Below, one piece after another: positions 49,768 through 60,438 of a stretch of 64,000 nucleotides of DNA. Origin of the DNA: Bolinopsis microptera (taxonomy: Eukaryota; Ctenophora; Tentaculata; Lobata; Bolinopsidae); NCBI RefSeq assembly GCF_026151205.1, contig NC_087072.1:15662169-15726168 (forward strand), read 5' to 3'. The stretch's first letter is position 1. Every line of letters starts with the position of its first letter. A program made the translations under genes and the position numbers. The notes under the pieces are model-generated. The model did not search any database. It saw only the letters and a list, made by a program, of their open reading frames with translations, and was not told where the DNA came from.

Positions 49768-50130
49768 TTTTTTTTTTTTTTTAATCTAGACACTTATTTT
49801 ACTTCGGTGTATTCCAACAGCCACAATGTTACACAAGTGCAACCAGCCAATTACAGGAAGCCGAAGGATCTTTTTGGCCAGTGACGGTTAAGGTAGTGTG
49901 TACCATACTTTCTTCGTCCGAGACTTTGCTGCAATGTGCAGCTCCTCATTTAACCCTCACACCCGATTTCTCGAGTATTCGGCTGAGTAGACCGGGGGGC
50001 TGCATAGACCACTCATGATCCTTAGCTGAACGTCGACGACGCTCACCCCACGACCAGGCAGTCAGTGGGTTTCGAACTCGCAACCTAACGATTGTAAGAC
50101 AGGCGTTCTAACCAACTGCGCTACCTGGCC
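49768..50130 (-). mobile_element. tRNA-derived SINE, about 363 bp, with poly(A) tail
   Basis: Read on the minus strand, the element starts ggccaggtagcgcagttggt, which contains an RNA polymerase III A box (tagcgcagttgg). The B box is gagttcgaaacc about 50 bases later. The anticodon position would read TAC (valine-like), but the anticodon stem does not pair, so it is not a functional tRNA. A body of about 270 bp follows, and the end is a run of 15 A (T15 at 49768-49782 on the plus strand). No clear target duplication was found. Confidence 0.8.
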
Positions 50131-51487
50131 GACGTAAACTTCCACATGTCTATAACATAGATATACAAAATGGTAGAGGAGTCATTTGCACCAAGACAAC
50201 GCTCAGTCTCCCAGCTGTTAGTTTTAACATTCTGTGAAGGGTGATAATTTTTCTTCTCTCTTGTATTGTTACTAACCTGAAGCGTCGAACGAGGCGAAAC
50301 TGTGATTCCAGGAGAGGAGCATCCTTTGGGTATAAACAAGTTAAAATCGAAAATGACGCCGCTTGGTATCTTTTTTAGCTTTAAGCTTAAAAGCTTAACA
50401 CAGTATAGAAATACGGTCCAAACTTCAACAACAAGTTTTTAGCAAAATCAAGAATTTGCTATTGGCACGGCTTTTGATCACATGCTTTTTATGGCTGCCA
50501 AAAAGTTTTGCGTGGTAAATAATTGAATCCTTGAAAATAGGTCGAATATTGATAAGTCGCTAGTTACGGTCCAAATCTATGACTATGTAATATGTATGTA
50601 CGTTTCGTAAACAAGATTTTTTTCAAGAATGGGACTCTACGACTTAACTTAACTTCATCATATACGATATAAATGTAGGGCAACTGTGAGTTTCAGCAAA
50701 TAAATAAACATTCTGCGCGATAACACATGCCATTTTGACTTCAAAAAAACTGAGAATAAAATCACAAACTGAATGCCACTCTTTTCACAACAGTCCTTCA
50801 AATTTAAACATTTTTAAAAATCAAAGAACTCAAAAGAACGTGATGAAAGGTTTTAGAGTAACTGCATGTTACGTATAAAATACGTCACCTAAGCTCAATT
50901 ATAGGCGTAATTATTTGTCACAGCAAACATACAAAAAATTTAATTTTCTTCGTTAAAAGTGCTGGTATAGTTCCAAAGTTATTACAGAATCACGACGTTT
51001 GCTGTCTATTGTTTTTTGATAATGGTTTCACCCTGCAATTTGCGGTTGCTTTCTAATTTAATTGTGACCTACGTTTTCGATTATCATCCTCTGAAGTGGC
51101 ATGTTTTATTTTGACACGCTTAGAACATAAGCTATATCAGTGTAAGTAACTTTTATTCATTTATAATAATAATGTAAATTAATAATTGAAAGGAATAGGG
51201 CTGTACAAGGCGTATTCTCAGCTTGTTTGGAGACATTATAACAGCATTTTTATTGGCAATTTATTGAAATGTATTCATGGACACTGAATACGTCATAACA
51301 TGATGCAAATTCACAAACCATGCCATGAGAAAACCAAAACCAATGCCATTTCAGTTAGGCTAGTCCCCCGGACTTTGTATCTGTCATCGCTAAGTTTAGT
51401 AATCACTTTAGTAATTAGACTAGTTTTTATAAATCCAGGTAGACTTTAGGAAATTACAAAATTGGTCAAGATAAGTTACCATTAATG

Positions 51488-51576
51488 GTCATACATCCGG
51501 ATCCCGAGAGTGCCGCCACAGTGCCTGAGTGCCACGAGAGTGCCGCCACAGTGCCATCGGGATCCGGATGTATGAC
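51488..51576. repeat. Short palindromic element with an internal direct repeat
   Basis: Perfect 18-bp inverted arms (gtcatacatccggatccc at 51488-51505 and its complement at 51559-51576) enclose two direct copies of cgagagtgccgccacagtgc. The block is GC-rich in an AT-rich neighbourhood. Confidence 0.85.
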
Positions 51577-52705
51577 TCTTTAAATTAGCTTTTAATTTCA
51601 GAAATGTTCTCTTTTGACTGGAGCTCAGTCCTTACGAAGGTAAAGAATGAGTTAAGGGCATGGGTCAATGGTACAAATCTAAGACTAAAGAACACGACTG
51701 AACATAGGAGGGATATTGACGGAACGACTTAGTCTCCTTTTAGCGTTTATTCATTGAAAATATTCATATGGAATCAGCAGTATTGTAACTTATGTTTTGG
51801 CTCATGAATTGTTGAAACATAATGAAAATGTAGGTTAGCCAACGGTGAGAATAAAGCAAATGTGTTCATACAATGTAATAACTGGTAACCATAATTATAT
51901 TTTCCGTATTGGAAGCTTAAACCCAATCACCGATACGAGGTTAACTAGGACAATCACATAACCGCACAACTGTTTAACCGTCAGAAGACAGTTCTTCAGT
52001 GATCTTTATTGGCTGATAAGTCATCAGAAGACAGTTCTTTTCCTCGGCATTTATCATTACTCCCTTGCCAATACCTCAATACGGTGTACTAATGCAGGCA
52101 ATATGTATTATGTATCTACTATTTGTAAATATCCTAGAGACAGTTATTGATGGGTTCTCTTGTCATGGAAGAGTTATGTTAACTGCATTATATATTTATT
52201 TAACTAACTTTATCACCGACCCTTTAATAAATAATAATAATTAATCAAAAAAACAAACATCAAAATTCATATAGAACAGTGGTGAGTGGGGTGTGTTACC
52301 AAAATCGATATGTAAAGATGTAATTGTAAACAAACAGAAAAGCAGAAACACGTATTTCTTTACTGAATACAAATCATATATCAATATACATTTTACAGTA
52401 TCAAAACACATGTAATTATTTATTATGTCGAACATTCCTGACATCTCGGTTAACGAAAATATCCGATAACGAAACTCAATAAGAAATACATTTTGATCAA
52501 AAACTAAACTTTTCAAATTAACGTCCAAATACATGTCTCATCCTCAAGGTTCGTGTAAAAAAGAAAGTTTTTTAGTTGTGGTTAGTTCTGTTTATAATTA
52601 TACATTGGTTCAGAAGTTCACAATTATTAAGTTATTACACTTCTGACAATAATTGGGGTAGTTGTTATCTTATCACGGATGTTTCACTCTCAGCTGGTCT
52701 GTGCT

Positions 52706-53529
52706 TTAGTCGTTAGCTCCCAAGACATAAAGTAACTGTACGATATCCTCTTCGCCACACATCTTCGCGTAACCTTGTAGATTGTATAAAAATAAAGTTT
52801 ATTAATTCGTATGAAGATTGACGGGTGAGCGTGTGATTAATCTCCAGAGTATTATTTTATACTTACTGAGGGGTGTGTGGCCATTCCGTGCTTTCTCGTT
52901 GATATCCAGTTGTTTGTGTTCCAGCAGCAACTTGGTGATGTCCTTGTACCCACAGTCAATTGCTATCATTATCGGGGGGTATGAATAGTAGTCTGAAGTC
53001 TTCACACTGGGGATTGTTTATAATTTGTTCCCAAATCGAAAGATGTTAACTTGACAACATGAACATCCTCAACTCTCAAGGAATCATACTGTAATCAAGG
53101 AAAATATCTTTTTACTGAGATATACTACTATAATAATACTAGGCATCTGGTAGTGCTACTTCCACATCAAACCTGGCGCCATGTGCGATGCATTTCTCAA
53201 TTCCTCTACCACTTCTGTTTCTGATCTGCTCTATGAGCTTCTGATATAACTTTTCCTTGTTGTTAAATCTGCCTCCACAGTTAGGGCCGGGCAAGTTAAC
53301 AGGAGCTGAAAACAGATAATCACCCTGACTTAACGCATGTTAATTAACAGCATTGAGGAGCATTGATTTACAGCATGGGGAGTTGAATACTCCGATACTC
53401 CAAAAATAAACCGGTATTCAAAACAAAAACCAAAGGATACGTACCGGCCTGGAAGTGTCCTTGTGCAAGGTAATCCGCCATAGCTGACAGCACTAAGTTG
53501 GGTTGTAAGCTTGTCCGACGTCCCGCCAT
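52706..53529 (-). CDS. Short ankyrin-repeat protein, gene B (four exons)
   Basis: Predicted 141-residue protein. Exons: 53529-53445 (ATG), 53305-53173, 53006-52867, 52773-52706 (stop); GT-AG throughout and all phases match. It is a paralogue of gene A with the same phases; exon 3 has the same length (140 nt) and about 92 per cent identity by count. Exon 1 encodes MAGRRTSLQPNLVLSAMADY. Exon 2 opens the first ankyrin repeat (GGRFNN, then KLIEQIRNRSGRGIEKCIAH). Exon 3 gives PPIMIAIDCGYKDITKLLLE, and exon 4 a shortened last repeat (YAKMCGEEDIVQLLYVLGAN) ending in a stop. It lacks the counterparts of gene A exons 5 and 6, so it has about two and a half repeats. The exon 4 acceptor (aatctacaag) has a modest pyrimidine tract. 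An upstream candidate first exon lies at 56668-56509. Confidence 0.8.
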
Positions 53530-54259
53530 TGTTTTCAACTAACAATCACAATGTTTTATAATATGTTAGTTAAGGACAGAAGGGGGAGGGGGGTGGAGGG
53601 TAAACATCATTTCTCTAGTTTTAACATAATATATGATATGGCTGTGGGAGATGAACAAGTAGGGAAAAAACCACATCAAAATCTGACCTTGCATTGCTGA
53701 GATATTGTGTAATTGTGCGCCGAAGTTTGAGGTTTAACTGTAATCACATATAAAACTTAAATTTAAAAAAGGTGAACCTACACTTTTGGAAAAGGCTGGC
53801 CACACCTAGGACCTGAGACTTGGCACAGGTGTTCTTTGGGCTATTACCCAAAATATTTATGTACATAATCTTAATATTTGCTGTTGTTCTTGAAATATAA
53901 GGTTAACGTTGCACCAAATTATGCATTTTAATGGCCTAAACATTAGTCACTATTGCAAGGACAGATTTAGGTACTGGTCATTTCCTAATAGGAAATATCA
54001 AATACCGACATCGCTTGAAAGGGCCCACTGGCACGATAATTTCAGTGAATCCCCTAGGAGAGAGGAGTCAGGGGTAAAAACACTGTTTTGGTCTATTGAC
54101 AAGCTAATCGAGTTGTTTTCAGTTAATGTTGTGCAGTTAGGGTTATTGTATGACCTTTTCGTTCGAGTTTGGCTTGGAAGACAGTAAATACCAAAGTCAT
54201 TTCACAATTTTTGGGAGAGCGGATTAACAAAAGCCAACAAACTACAAAGATTCATTACA

Positions 54260-54502
54260 ATGCAGCAAATGACAAGGTGTATTGAGAAGATCGAAAAAAA
54301 GTATTTATACGAAATATCTCGGACAGAATCGGCCGTACGTAATACGTATGCCCATTATATTTACATAAAGCAACGAGAATTGGCAAAGAACGAGCAAATA
54401 TTGAAACAAAGAGTCAAAACACAGAACAATGTTACCACGTGCCTCAACACCGTGGCCCAGGGTAGAACAACATCACCGAAAACATGGGTTACGAAACGGT
54501 AG
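54260..54502 (+). CDS. Possible small coiled-coil protein (single exon)
   Basis: An 80-codon frame from ATG to TAG rich in Glu, Lys, Gln and Arg. Residues about 5-55 look helical and charged (KIEKKYLYEISRTESAVRNT, then KQRELAKNEQILKQRVK), as in a short coiled coil. There is no relative I can name. It lies on the plus strand between gene B and the exon at 56668, so it may be nested in an intron. It could be an exon of a larger gene, a retroposed fragment or chance. Confidence 0.25.
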   Translation: MQQMTRCIEKIEKKYLYEISRTESAVRNTYAHYIYIKQRELAKNEQILKQRVKTQNNVTTCLNTVAQGRTTSPKTWVTKR

Positions 54503-55962
54503 GAGACCAGCCAAACTGGCATAATGGACAGATCAGCTGTTTGTTGAGGCCGGCAATCAATCACTGTCGAACCGAGCATTGGCCAAGTTATTAATAATAA
54601 TACATATATATCCTCATGTGACAGGAAATATTTCAACTGGTATTTGTCAGTTCGCGGAGGTGTAAAGATTGATCGCGTCAACCGGTAACGCTACTATTAA
54701 TAGGCAATTAGTAAATGTTTTTAATTAGATAATAAATTGCGCATATTAATGACAAGTGCAAGTTTCACGTCGGCTTGACACACAGGTAACATGTTACATG
54801 GGAATTAATAGTGCTAACAAGAATTAACGTGACGTGTGATCCGCTGCACGGCCGATAAAAGGAATAAAAATATTTACACTGTAATGTACAAAAAGAACGC
54901 TGTAGATTTTAGGATTACGTAGCTGTGAACCTTGTTCGGCTAACTTCATTTTGATTTTGAAATCAGCGTAACTGTCAAAGTTTCAGTTGCTTGGCACGGG
55001 ATACCAAATGTCATTCACAAAAAAGAGTAATGCCTTTCCTCAGAAATCCAATTCCAACGTGACTAATAAGTAATACTATACTGACAGACTACAGTTTGTT
55101 ATACTGTCATAGCTTTTAGGCTGTCATTGTTCAAGAACCAAGGCATCAACTCTGCCACGTTCTCAACTCGTGTCTCAGCCCAACCTACGGGAAGTGGCAC
55201 AACCAGCCCTAGATGGGCATGGAAAAACCCAATACCGAGCATTATGTTGCACTAGGGAGTTTAGTGCTTATAAGATACATAAAATACGTTTATAAATAGC
55301 GAGTACATTAGCGATCACACGCGCCAAATGATCAGCCGTCATCTGTATGAAGTTTTACCACGCGATGTAATTAAAATACATGTCTGAATGAAAATTTGAA
55401 ACATTTTTCAGTACATTTGTAGACTATTTGTAAGGTAACACGTACCTTCGTAAGGTAACACGTACTTGATAACAATTTGCACACGACATACTTTGTACTG
55501 GGTACGTAATACCTGATCACACCTGATGTGCTATCATATTGAACGAAAAACGACTTATACTGGATTTCAACATCTTACATCTCTGGATGCTGACTCAAGC
55601 AAATCTAAAAACGTAGAATCTCCTAGCAAAAATTTTAATCTTCGAACACCGAATATCAAGCTCTTGTCAATTAAATGGTAACCTAGACATTAAGATCTTG
55701 AGGCTACCCTACACAATTCCTAAAATGCATCAATTGAATTGAGTCCTTTTCTGTATATGTGTAATGTGTATTATTGTTAAATCACATTAAGTGATCGTCA
55801 ATTTCATTGGTCCTTATAATTATATATTGATGTATATTGTATATATATATAATATATATATATATAGTTTATGTATAATATGGTCATATGAGCCACTTTA
55901 AATTTGTTACTGTACAGTGGGCACTATGTAGTATGTATACATAGTACAAATAACGTATTTTT

Positions 55963-56169
55963 TTAATTTATTGAAATCTTTCAAATCAGTCAATTACATA
56001 CAAGTTTACACAATGAATTAGTTAAATATAATATTGTCCTCTAAGCATGGATTGTCAAAGTTGAAATTGTCTCGGACAAAATGTATGTAACCAAAGGACC
56101 TGAGGGTCACCAAAACACAGATATTGAGTGCAAATGCAGCTCCTGCACAAGCATGGGCCCTTAAAAAAT
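55963..56169 (-). repeat. Dispersed repeat with conserved C-terminal reading frame, copy 2 (inverted)
   Basis: Reverse-orientation copy of 49515-49722, 6.4 kb away, very similar throughout, including the stop codon, the AATAAA and an A-rich end. In this copy an upstream in-frame ATG gives a 64-codon frame, but the upstream part is not shared with copy 1. Confidence 0.7.
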
Positions 56170-56508
56170 TTAAATTTGTTATCAATTTAAAGTAATTTAT
56201 CTTGAGGTTCATTTAATTTTACTAACTTTTAAAATTTAACTTTGATAGTTGAGACTAATGTTGAGACCATCTGTTGCGATAGAGCCGGGTAAATTATAAA
56301 TTTATGACGTTTCCTCTGCAGTGAATATTACACCGTTTGCCGCCCCCATTATTGGTAATATTCTATATTGAAGTGCAAAGATGTAGTTAATAGTGTCAGA
56401 ACATGATACAGCTACAATAACGGACTCTATCTGCCAATCAAGAAAAAAAGTCTAACAAAAAATAAAGAATAACAAGCAGCATGCTAAATTAATAACAAAT
56501 AAACTTAC

Positions 56509-56668
56509 TCCAAGTCCAAGAGTCCTGGCGAGCATATTTAGGGTCGACTTGGGGGATGTTGGGATTGGATTGTTGGAAATGTAAACCTGCGAAAGCTGGT
56601 GATACGTTATATGATGGATGTGCGTATCCGTCCGAGGATTCAGCTGGTTCGAAAGCCTGTAACATCAT
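56509..56668 (-). CDS. Candidate alternative first exon upstream of ankyrin gene B
   Basis: Tandem ATGs at 56668 and 56665 start a 53-codon frame that ends in phase 1 at a good donor (tgga then gtaagt). It encodes a polar N-terminus (AFEPAESSDGYAHPSYNVSP and an Asn/Gln/Pro-rich stretch) with unusually coding-like composition for this region. Spliced to gene B exon 2 at 53305 it would give a 166-residue protein in frame. It might instead be an internal exon, because a 3' splice site (gttacag) precedes codon 5. Confidence 0.5.
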
Positions 56669-58028
56669 CCTGTAATCATTTACTGGTCACTTGGAATAAA
56701 TGATATTTGCAAAAAAATTTCCGTGCATATTCAGAAGTCATTTTTAACGTAATTATGTGCAATATTGAACATTACCAGTCTACTGCCAGTATCAACAACA
56801 ATAAAAAGCGAACAGAGATCAAACTCTAGGAATTACAAAGAGGCTTTAACAAAAAGGAGTTCAAAAGGCAAAGGTTGGACGGTTGTGTAATATTTTATGA
56901 TCATGCCTCAAGGTTACCCGGACATTTGCTCAACAGCAGATAATATCCGGTTGAAAGTTTGGTGGAACCTAAAAACCGGATTGTTTTTTAATAATATCCA
57001 ATTACATAACAGTGAGCAATTACTGCTGTAAACTTGGCATCAGTTGTTATGATTATCAGGTACAATTAACATATCGGACATGAAACACGCCCAAATTTAA
57101 TAATCAATAATTTAATAGAGATTTGAACCAATTTAGTTTCAAGTTTGACCAAACTATCAATCAGTCTTTGTCTATTGATGAGCAAATATCCAGGAAAAGA
57201 AACGAGCAAATTTCGTTCCGTTCGAATTCCATCTTGATTTCTGGTTCGGTTAAGGTTTGGCTACAGTTTTCCCGAAATTTTTTAGGGTGGCAAATGGTGG
57301 GAATCTCGCCAAAACCTCCCCCTTTCACTATCGACAATACTAATAATACAATAGTACACTACTTTCGTCATCTTAATATTTGATCAAATTCATCCTTAAA
57401 GTCGAATGGTGCTCAATTATTATGAATTATGAAATAACCAAGCCTATATTTAACGTACAATGAAGGTTTAAAAATTAAAAATACTGCTTGTACTTGGTTT
57501 GGCAAACAAAAACCGTGGTTATGTCGTATCCGGATAAAGTGGTTAACTTTATCACAAGCAAAATTAATTAATCTCTCGAAGACAACAACCAATTGGATTT
57601 GCTGTCTTGAAAAAGTCAGGTTACCCCATTCACCAAGAATAAAGAAAAAATAATCATAAAGATAAGACAACAGAACCTGCTAATTATGCCTCTTCAGCCG
57701 GTATCACGTGACCATCCTCATTATCCCGCGCTCTAAAACTCTATTGTTCGGACCTATTCACGTGCTCCTTTGCAACGCTTATATTTTGTTACCCACCATT
57801 TAGAATTCAAACCTATCAGTATCATGTCAGTTTTTTTTATAATCGAAAATAACCATATAAAGTTGTTCATGTTGTGAATGAATTTGTAACAAAGGTTTCT
57901 TTTTAAGAATGTGTTGTCCATAGTCCCAGAAACTGATGGGGGAAATTTCTAGAACACTTTTTCTCCAGGCGCCCATTCACCACAACCCTAAAAGTAATAA
58001 CTCAGTCTTGTAAGATTGTGAGACATTA
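56669..58028. other. Non-coding, no gene seen
   Basis: Open frames at 57123-57383 (plus) and 57413-57670 (minus) have no splice context, no family resemblance and AT-driven composition. The promoter of the exon at 56668 may lie at the left end. Confidence 0.4.
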
Positions 58029-58343
58029 GGGGCCATATACTTAGGACGTCCGGAAAATAGGGAGGAGGGTGGTTTTGGAATTTCGGACAAATCCGGACAG
58101 GGGGAGGGGGTGGTTTCTGAAAATCCGGACGTCCGTAAATTTTTGCAGAATTAACGAAAAATTCTCATTTATTTCAACTCTTTGACAATGAATTTGAGTT
58201 GGTTTTATTTGTACTCTTAAAAGTAGCTGGAAATTTGGACGTCCGGGGAGGGGGTGGTTTTGAAAATTCAGACACGCCCGGACAGGGGGAGGGGGTGGTC
58301 TGAAAATCTGCAATTTTGGCGGACGTCCTAAGAAGATGGCCCC
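58029..58343. mobile_element. PIF/Harbinger-like MITE, 315 bp, with TTA target duplication
   Basis: The ends ggggccatatacttaggacg (left) and the complement of cgtcctaagaagatggcccc (right) form a 23-bp inverted repeat with two mismatches. Both sides are flanked by tta (58026-58028 and 58344-58346), the TWA target site typical of PIF/Harbinger. Inside, gggggagggggtggt and gtccggac blocks recur. The proline-rich frame on the other strand is an artefact of these repeats. Confidence 0.8.
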
Positions 58344-58580
58344 TTAGTAACATAAAATTGGGGTTTTGGTGACCTGCTTTTCTTCTTAAATCAATTATTT
58401 TACTGCTATTGGACTAAACAACTGACCAAAATGCCGAGCTATATTAAATGAGAACTAAAGAGCGAGAAGACAGATTATGACAAGAACATGTCGGCCCGAT
58501 AGAGTCAATCTCTAGGATGATATGGAGAGACAGAATGTTGAGATAGATAAATCAAGCAAGAGAATTAATGTTGTCGCTTT

Positions 58581-58688
58581 CTAATCGTCCTGGTCAGCTG
58601 ATCCAGCCGGTGGATTAACATTCCCGAAAGAGAAAGGGCGAATATAACTTCTGTTGCTTACGAACAATCGCTGTTTTATCGTGGAGTC
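58581..58688 (-). CDS. Orphan candidate 3'-terminal exon
   Basis: After an acceptor-like catattttag, a 108-nt frame encodes DSTIKQRLFVSNRSYIRPFS, then FGNVNPPAGSADQDD and a stop. Its composition is more coding-like than its surroundings. No ATG precedes it in frame and no partner exon was recognised upstream (58.7-64 kb on this strand). It may belong to a gene whose other exons are beyond the window, or be a chance frame. Confidence 0.25.
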   Translation of the reverse strand, partial: DSTIKQRLFVSNRSYIRPFSFGNVNPPAGSADQDD

Positions 58689-59180
58689 CTAAAATATGTT
58701 ATTGACTGAATATAATATAACTGTCGGGAGAATCGATGGTCAAACAACAAGAACAGTCAGGACGAAGTTATGTAAAATATGCTGAGTAATAGTTTATCAT
58801 ATTAATTGGCTGATGTTTACTTCCTTATTGACCACTGCATACTTGGAGGAAGACATTAGACCTCCCCATGTTGCATTGATATAACGACTGATCCAGCCAT
58901 GTCCCATGAATAACTTATTCAATAAGACTTTTAAACTTAAGTGCGCATGTTCGGTTTGGTTACTTGAACCGCCCCCAATCTCAACAGCGAAATACATGTA
59001 TGCTCCTAAGATTAAAGAAACATACAATGTAATCACTCACGTGGTATCAACCACTAATCAAATATGGAGCTCATGAGTTTGCCTGATTTTGCTGTGACGA
59101 TTAGAATATAATATGATTTCATATACCATGACTTTTATACGCTAATCTAACTGCTTATAATGCGACTACGCTATTAATCG

Positions 59181-59244
59181 CACGAGGCGAAGCCGAGTTC
59201 GATTATTGCAGTTATTTCACGAGGCGCAGCCGAGTGAAATAACT
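59181..59244. repeat. Hairpin with repeated cacgaggcgaagccgag motif
   Basis: agttatttcac at 59210-59220 pairs perfectly with gtgaaataact at 59234-59244. Its loop gaggcgcagccga is a near copy of gaggcgaagccga 40 bp earlier, which itself sits between aatcg and cgatt. Two hairpins of one design lie side by side. Confidence 0.7.
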
Positions 59245-59755
59245 GGTGTAATCGTATTATACACGCAGTTCGATTCGCTTATAACTTCACGCTATTATCA
59301 ATTAGTTTACTGTTTACTGAATAACTCCTTTTTGCACTTAAAATGTTATAGGATTTCACAAGGGTTTTAGCGTTACCACTCAACTGCTTACTTTTAGTAC
59401 TGACCCAAATAGTTAACTAAGTCGATTGGTGGAATAATTCTATGCTATAAAAACATTTAACACTAAGCTAAGGATTGTTCACATATTATTGCAAAAGCCA
59501 TTTTTGGCCAATTAAATTTAGAACCGCTACTGTATACATAGCTAATAGTATTGCGAAGAAATTACACTAGCTTTTCAAAACGCTCTCGTCTGGCTTACTT
59601 AATATGTGAACAATCCCTTAATTCCAGCTATTTTAAGTTTTGATATTTCAACATTACCATATAACAAATAATTTGAGCTTACTATGTTAATGTAACAAGC
59701 TCAAAACTGGCTAGAGCATAATAATGTCCCCAGTATAGCAAACCTGTGTTTCAAT

Positions 59756-59913
59756 GAATTTTGTTTTAATATAAGTTGAAAATACGGACGACGGCAAATT
59801 TTTGGGAATGGGTTTTTCCTGATCATGCTTTTATAGGATTTCTTATAACATTTTTTAATGTTATAAGAAATTTGCCGTCGTCCGTATTTTCAACTTATAT
59901 TAAAACAAAATTC
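59756..59913. mobile_element. Foldback/MITE element with perfect 46-bp inverted arms
   Basis: The left arm (59756-59801, starting gaattttgttttaatataag) and the right arm (59868-59913) are perfect reverse complements. The 66-bp interior contains a second inverted pair (atttcttataacatt with aatgttataagaaat) that overlaps the right arm. No target duplication was established. Confidence 0.9.
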
Positions 59914-60438
59914 TGCCATAATTGATGATTAGTTTTGCGTGATTTCAGTTTTCCTGATTCATATGTTGTATTTACGTCTTCAGTTTACAAATCAGTGAAA
60001 CACACACATACTATGCGGGGGGACTACAGACCCCCTCAAAGTCCTTTACAACGTTACTGCCAGGTTACATAGCACTGAAAATCAATATCATCAGAAATTC
60101 AAATTCAAAGCAACGCCGTCATAGTATTACAAAGCCCCAAAACGCAACAATGCTTCAAACTCTATTATAACATGAGCATGCAAATAACATAAATCATCTA
60201 TAATTATCCATGCAAATTCTAGATGAGCATGACATACAAGAATTCCTGTCACATTTATACATGCTATAGTTTGATTCATCTGCAGTAGGAGCGTTCTGGA
60301 AACTGTTGTTATTCATGATCACTTGTGACAGAAAACAAGAAGAGAGACAAAATTGTAACGTTTTCATGTTACATATTATTAAATGTCACTTTATATCGAT
60401 ACTGCGTTTCACTAACACTCCGTCTCAAGTAGCATCAA

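Larger units (their letters stand above)
58689..60438. other. Intergenic with palindromic elements
   Basis: Holds the hairpin near 59210-59244 and the foldback element at 59756-59913. A minus-strand frame at 58797-59036 begins with a hydrophobic stretch but has no further support. Part of the right end should be the promoter of the small gene at 60439. Confidence 0.4.

Noticed and set aside
50050-50130. A functional tRNA-Val gene
   Set aside because: A and B boxes are present but the anticodon stem does not pair, and the sequence continues into a SINE body with a poly(A) tail.
58041-58313. 90-codon proline-rich frame
   Set aside because: It runs antisense through the G-rich repeats of the Harbinger-like MITE.
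58797-59036. 79-codon frame with an N-terminal hydrophobic segment, considered as a channel subunit
   Set aside because: One hydrophobic stretch and no family motif; composition is that of the surrounding DNA.
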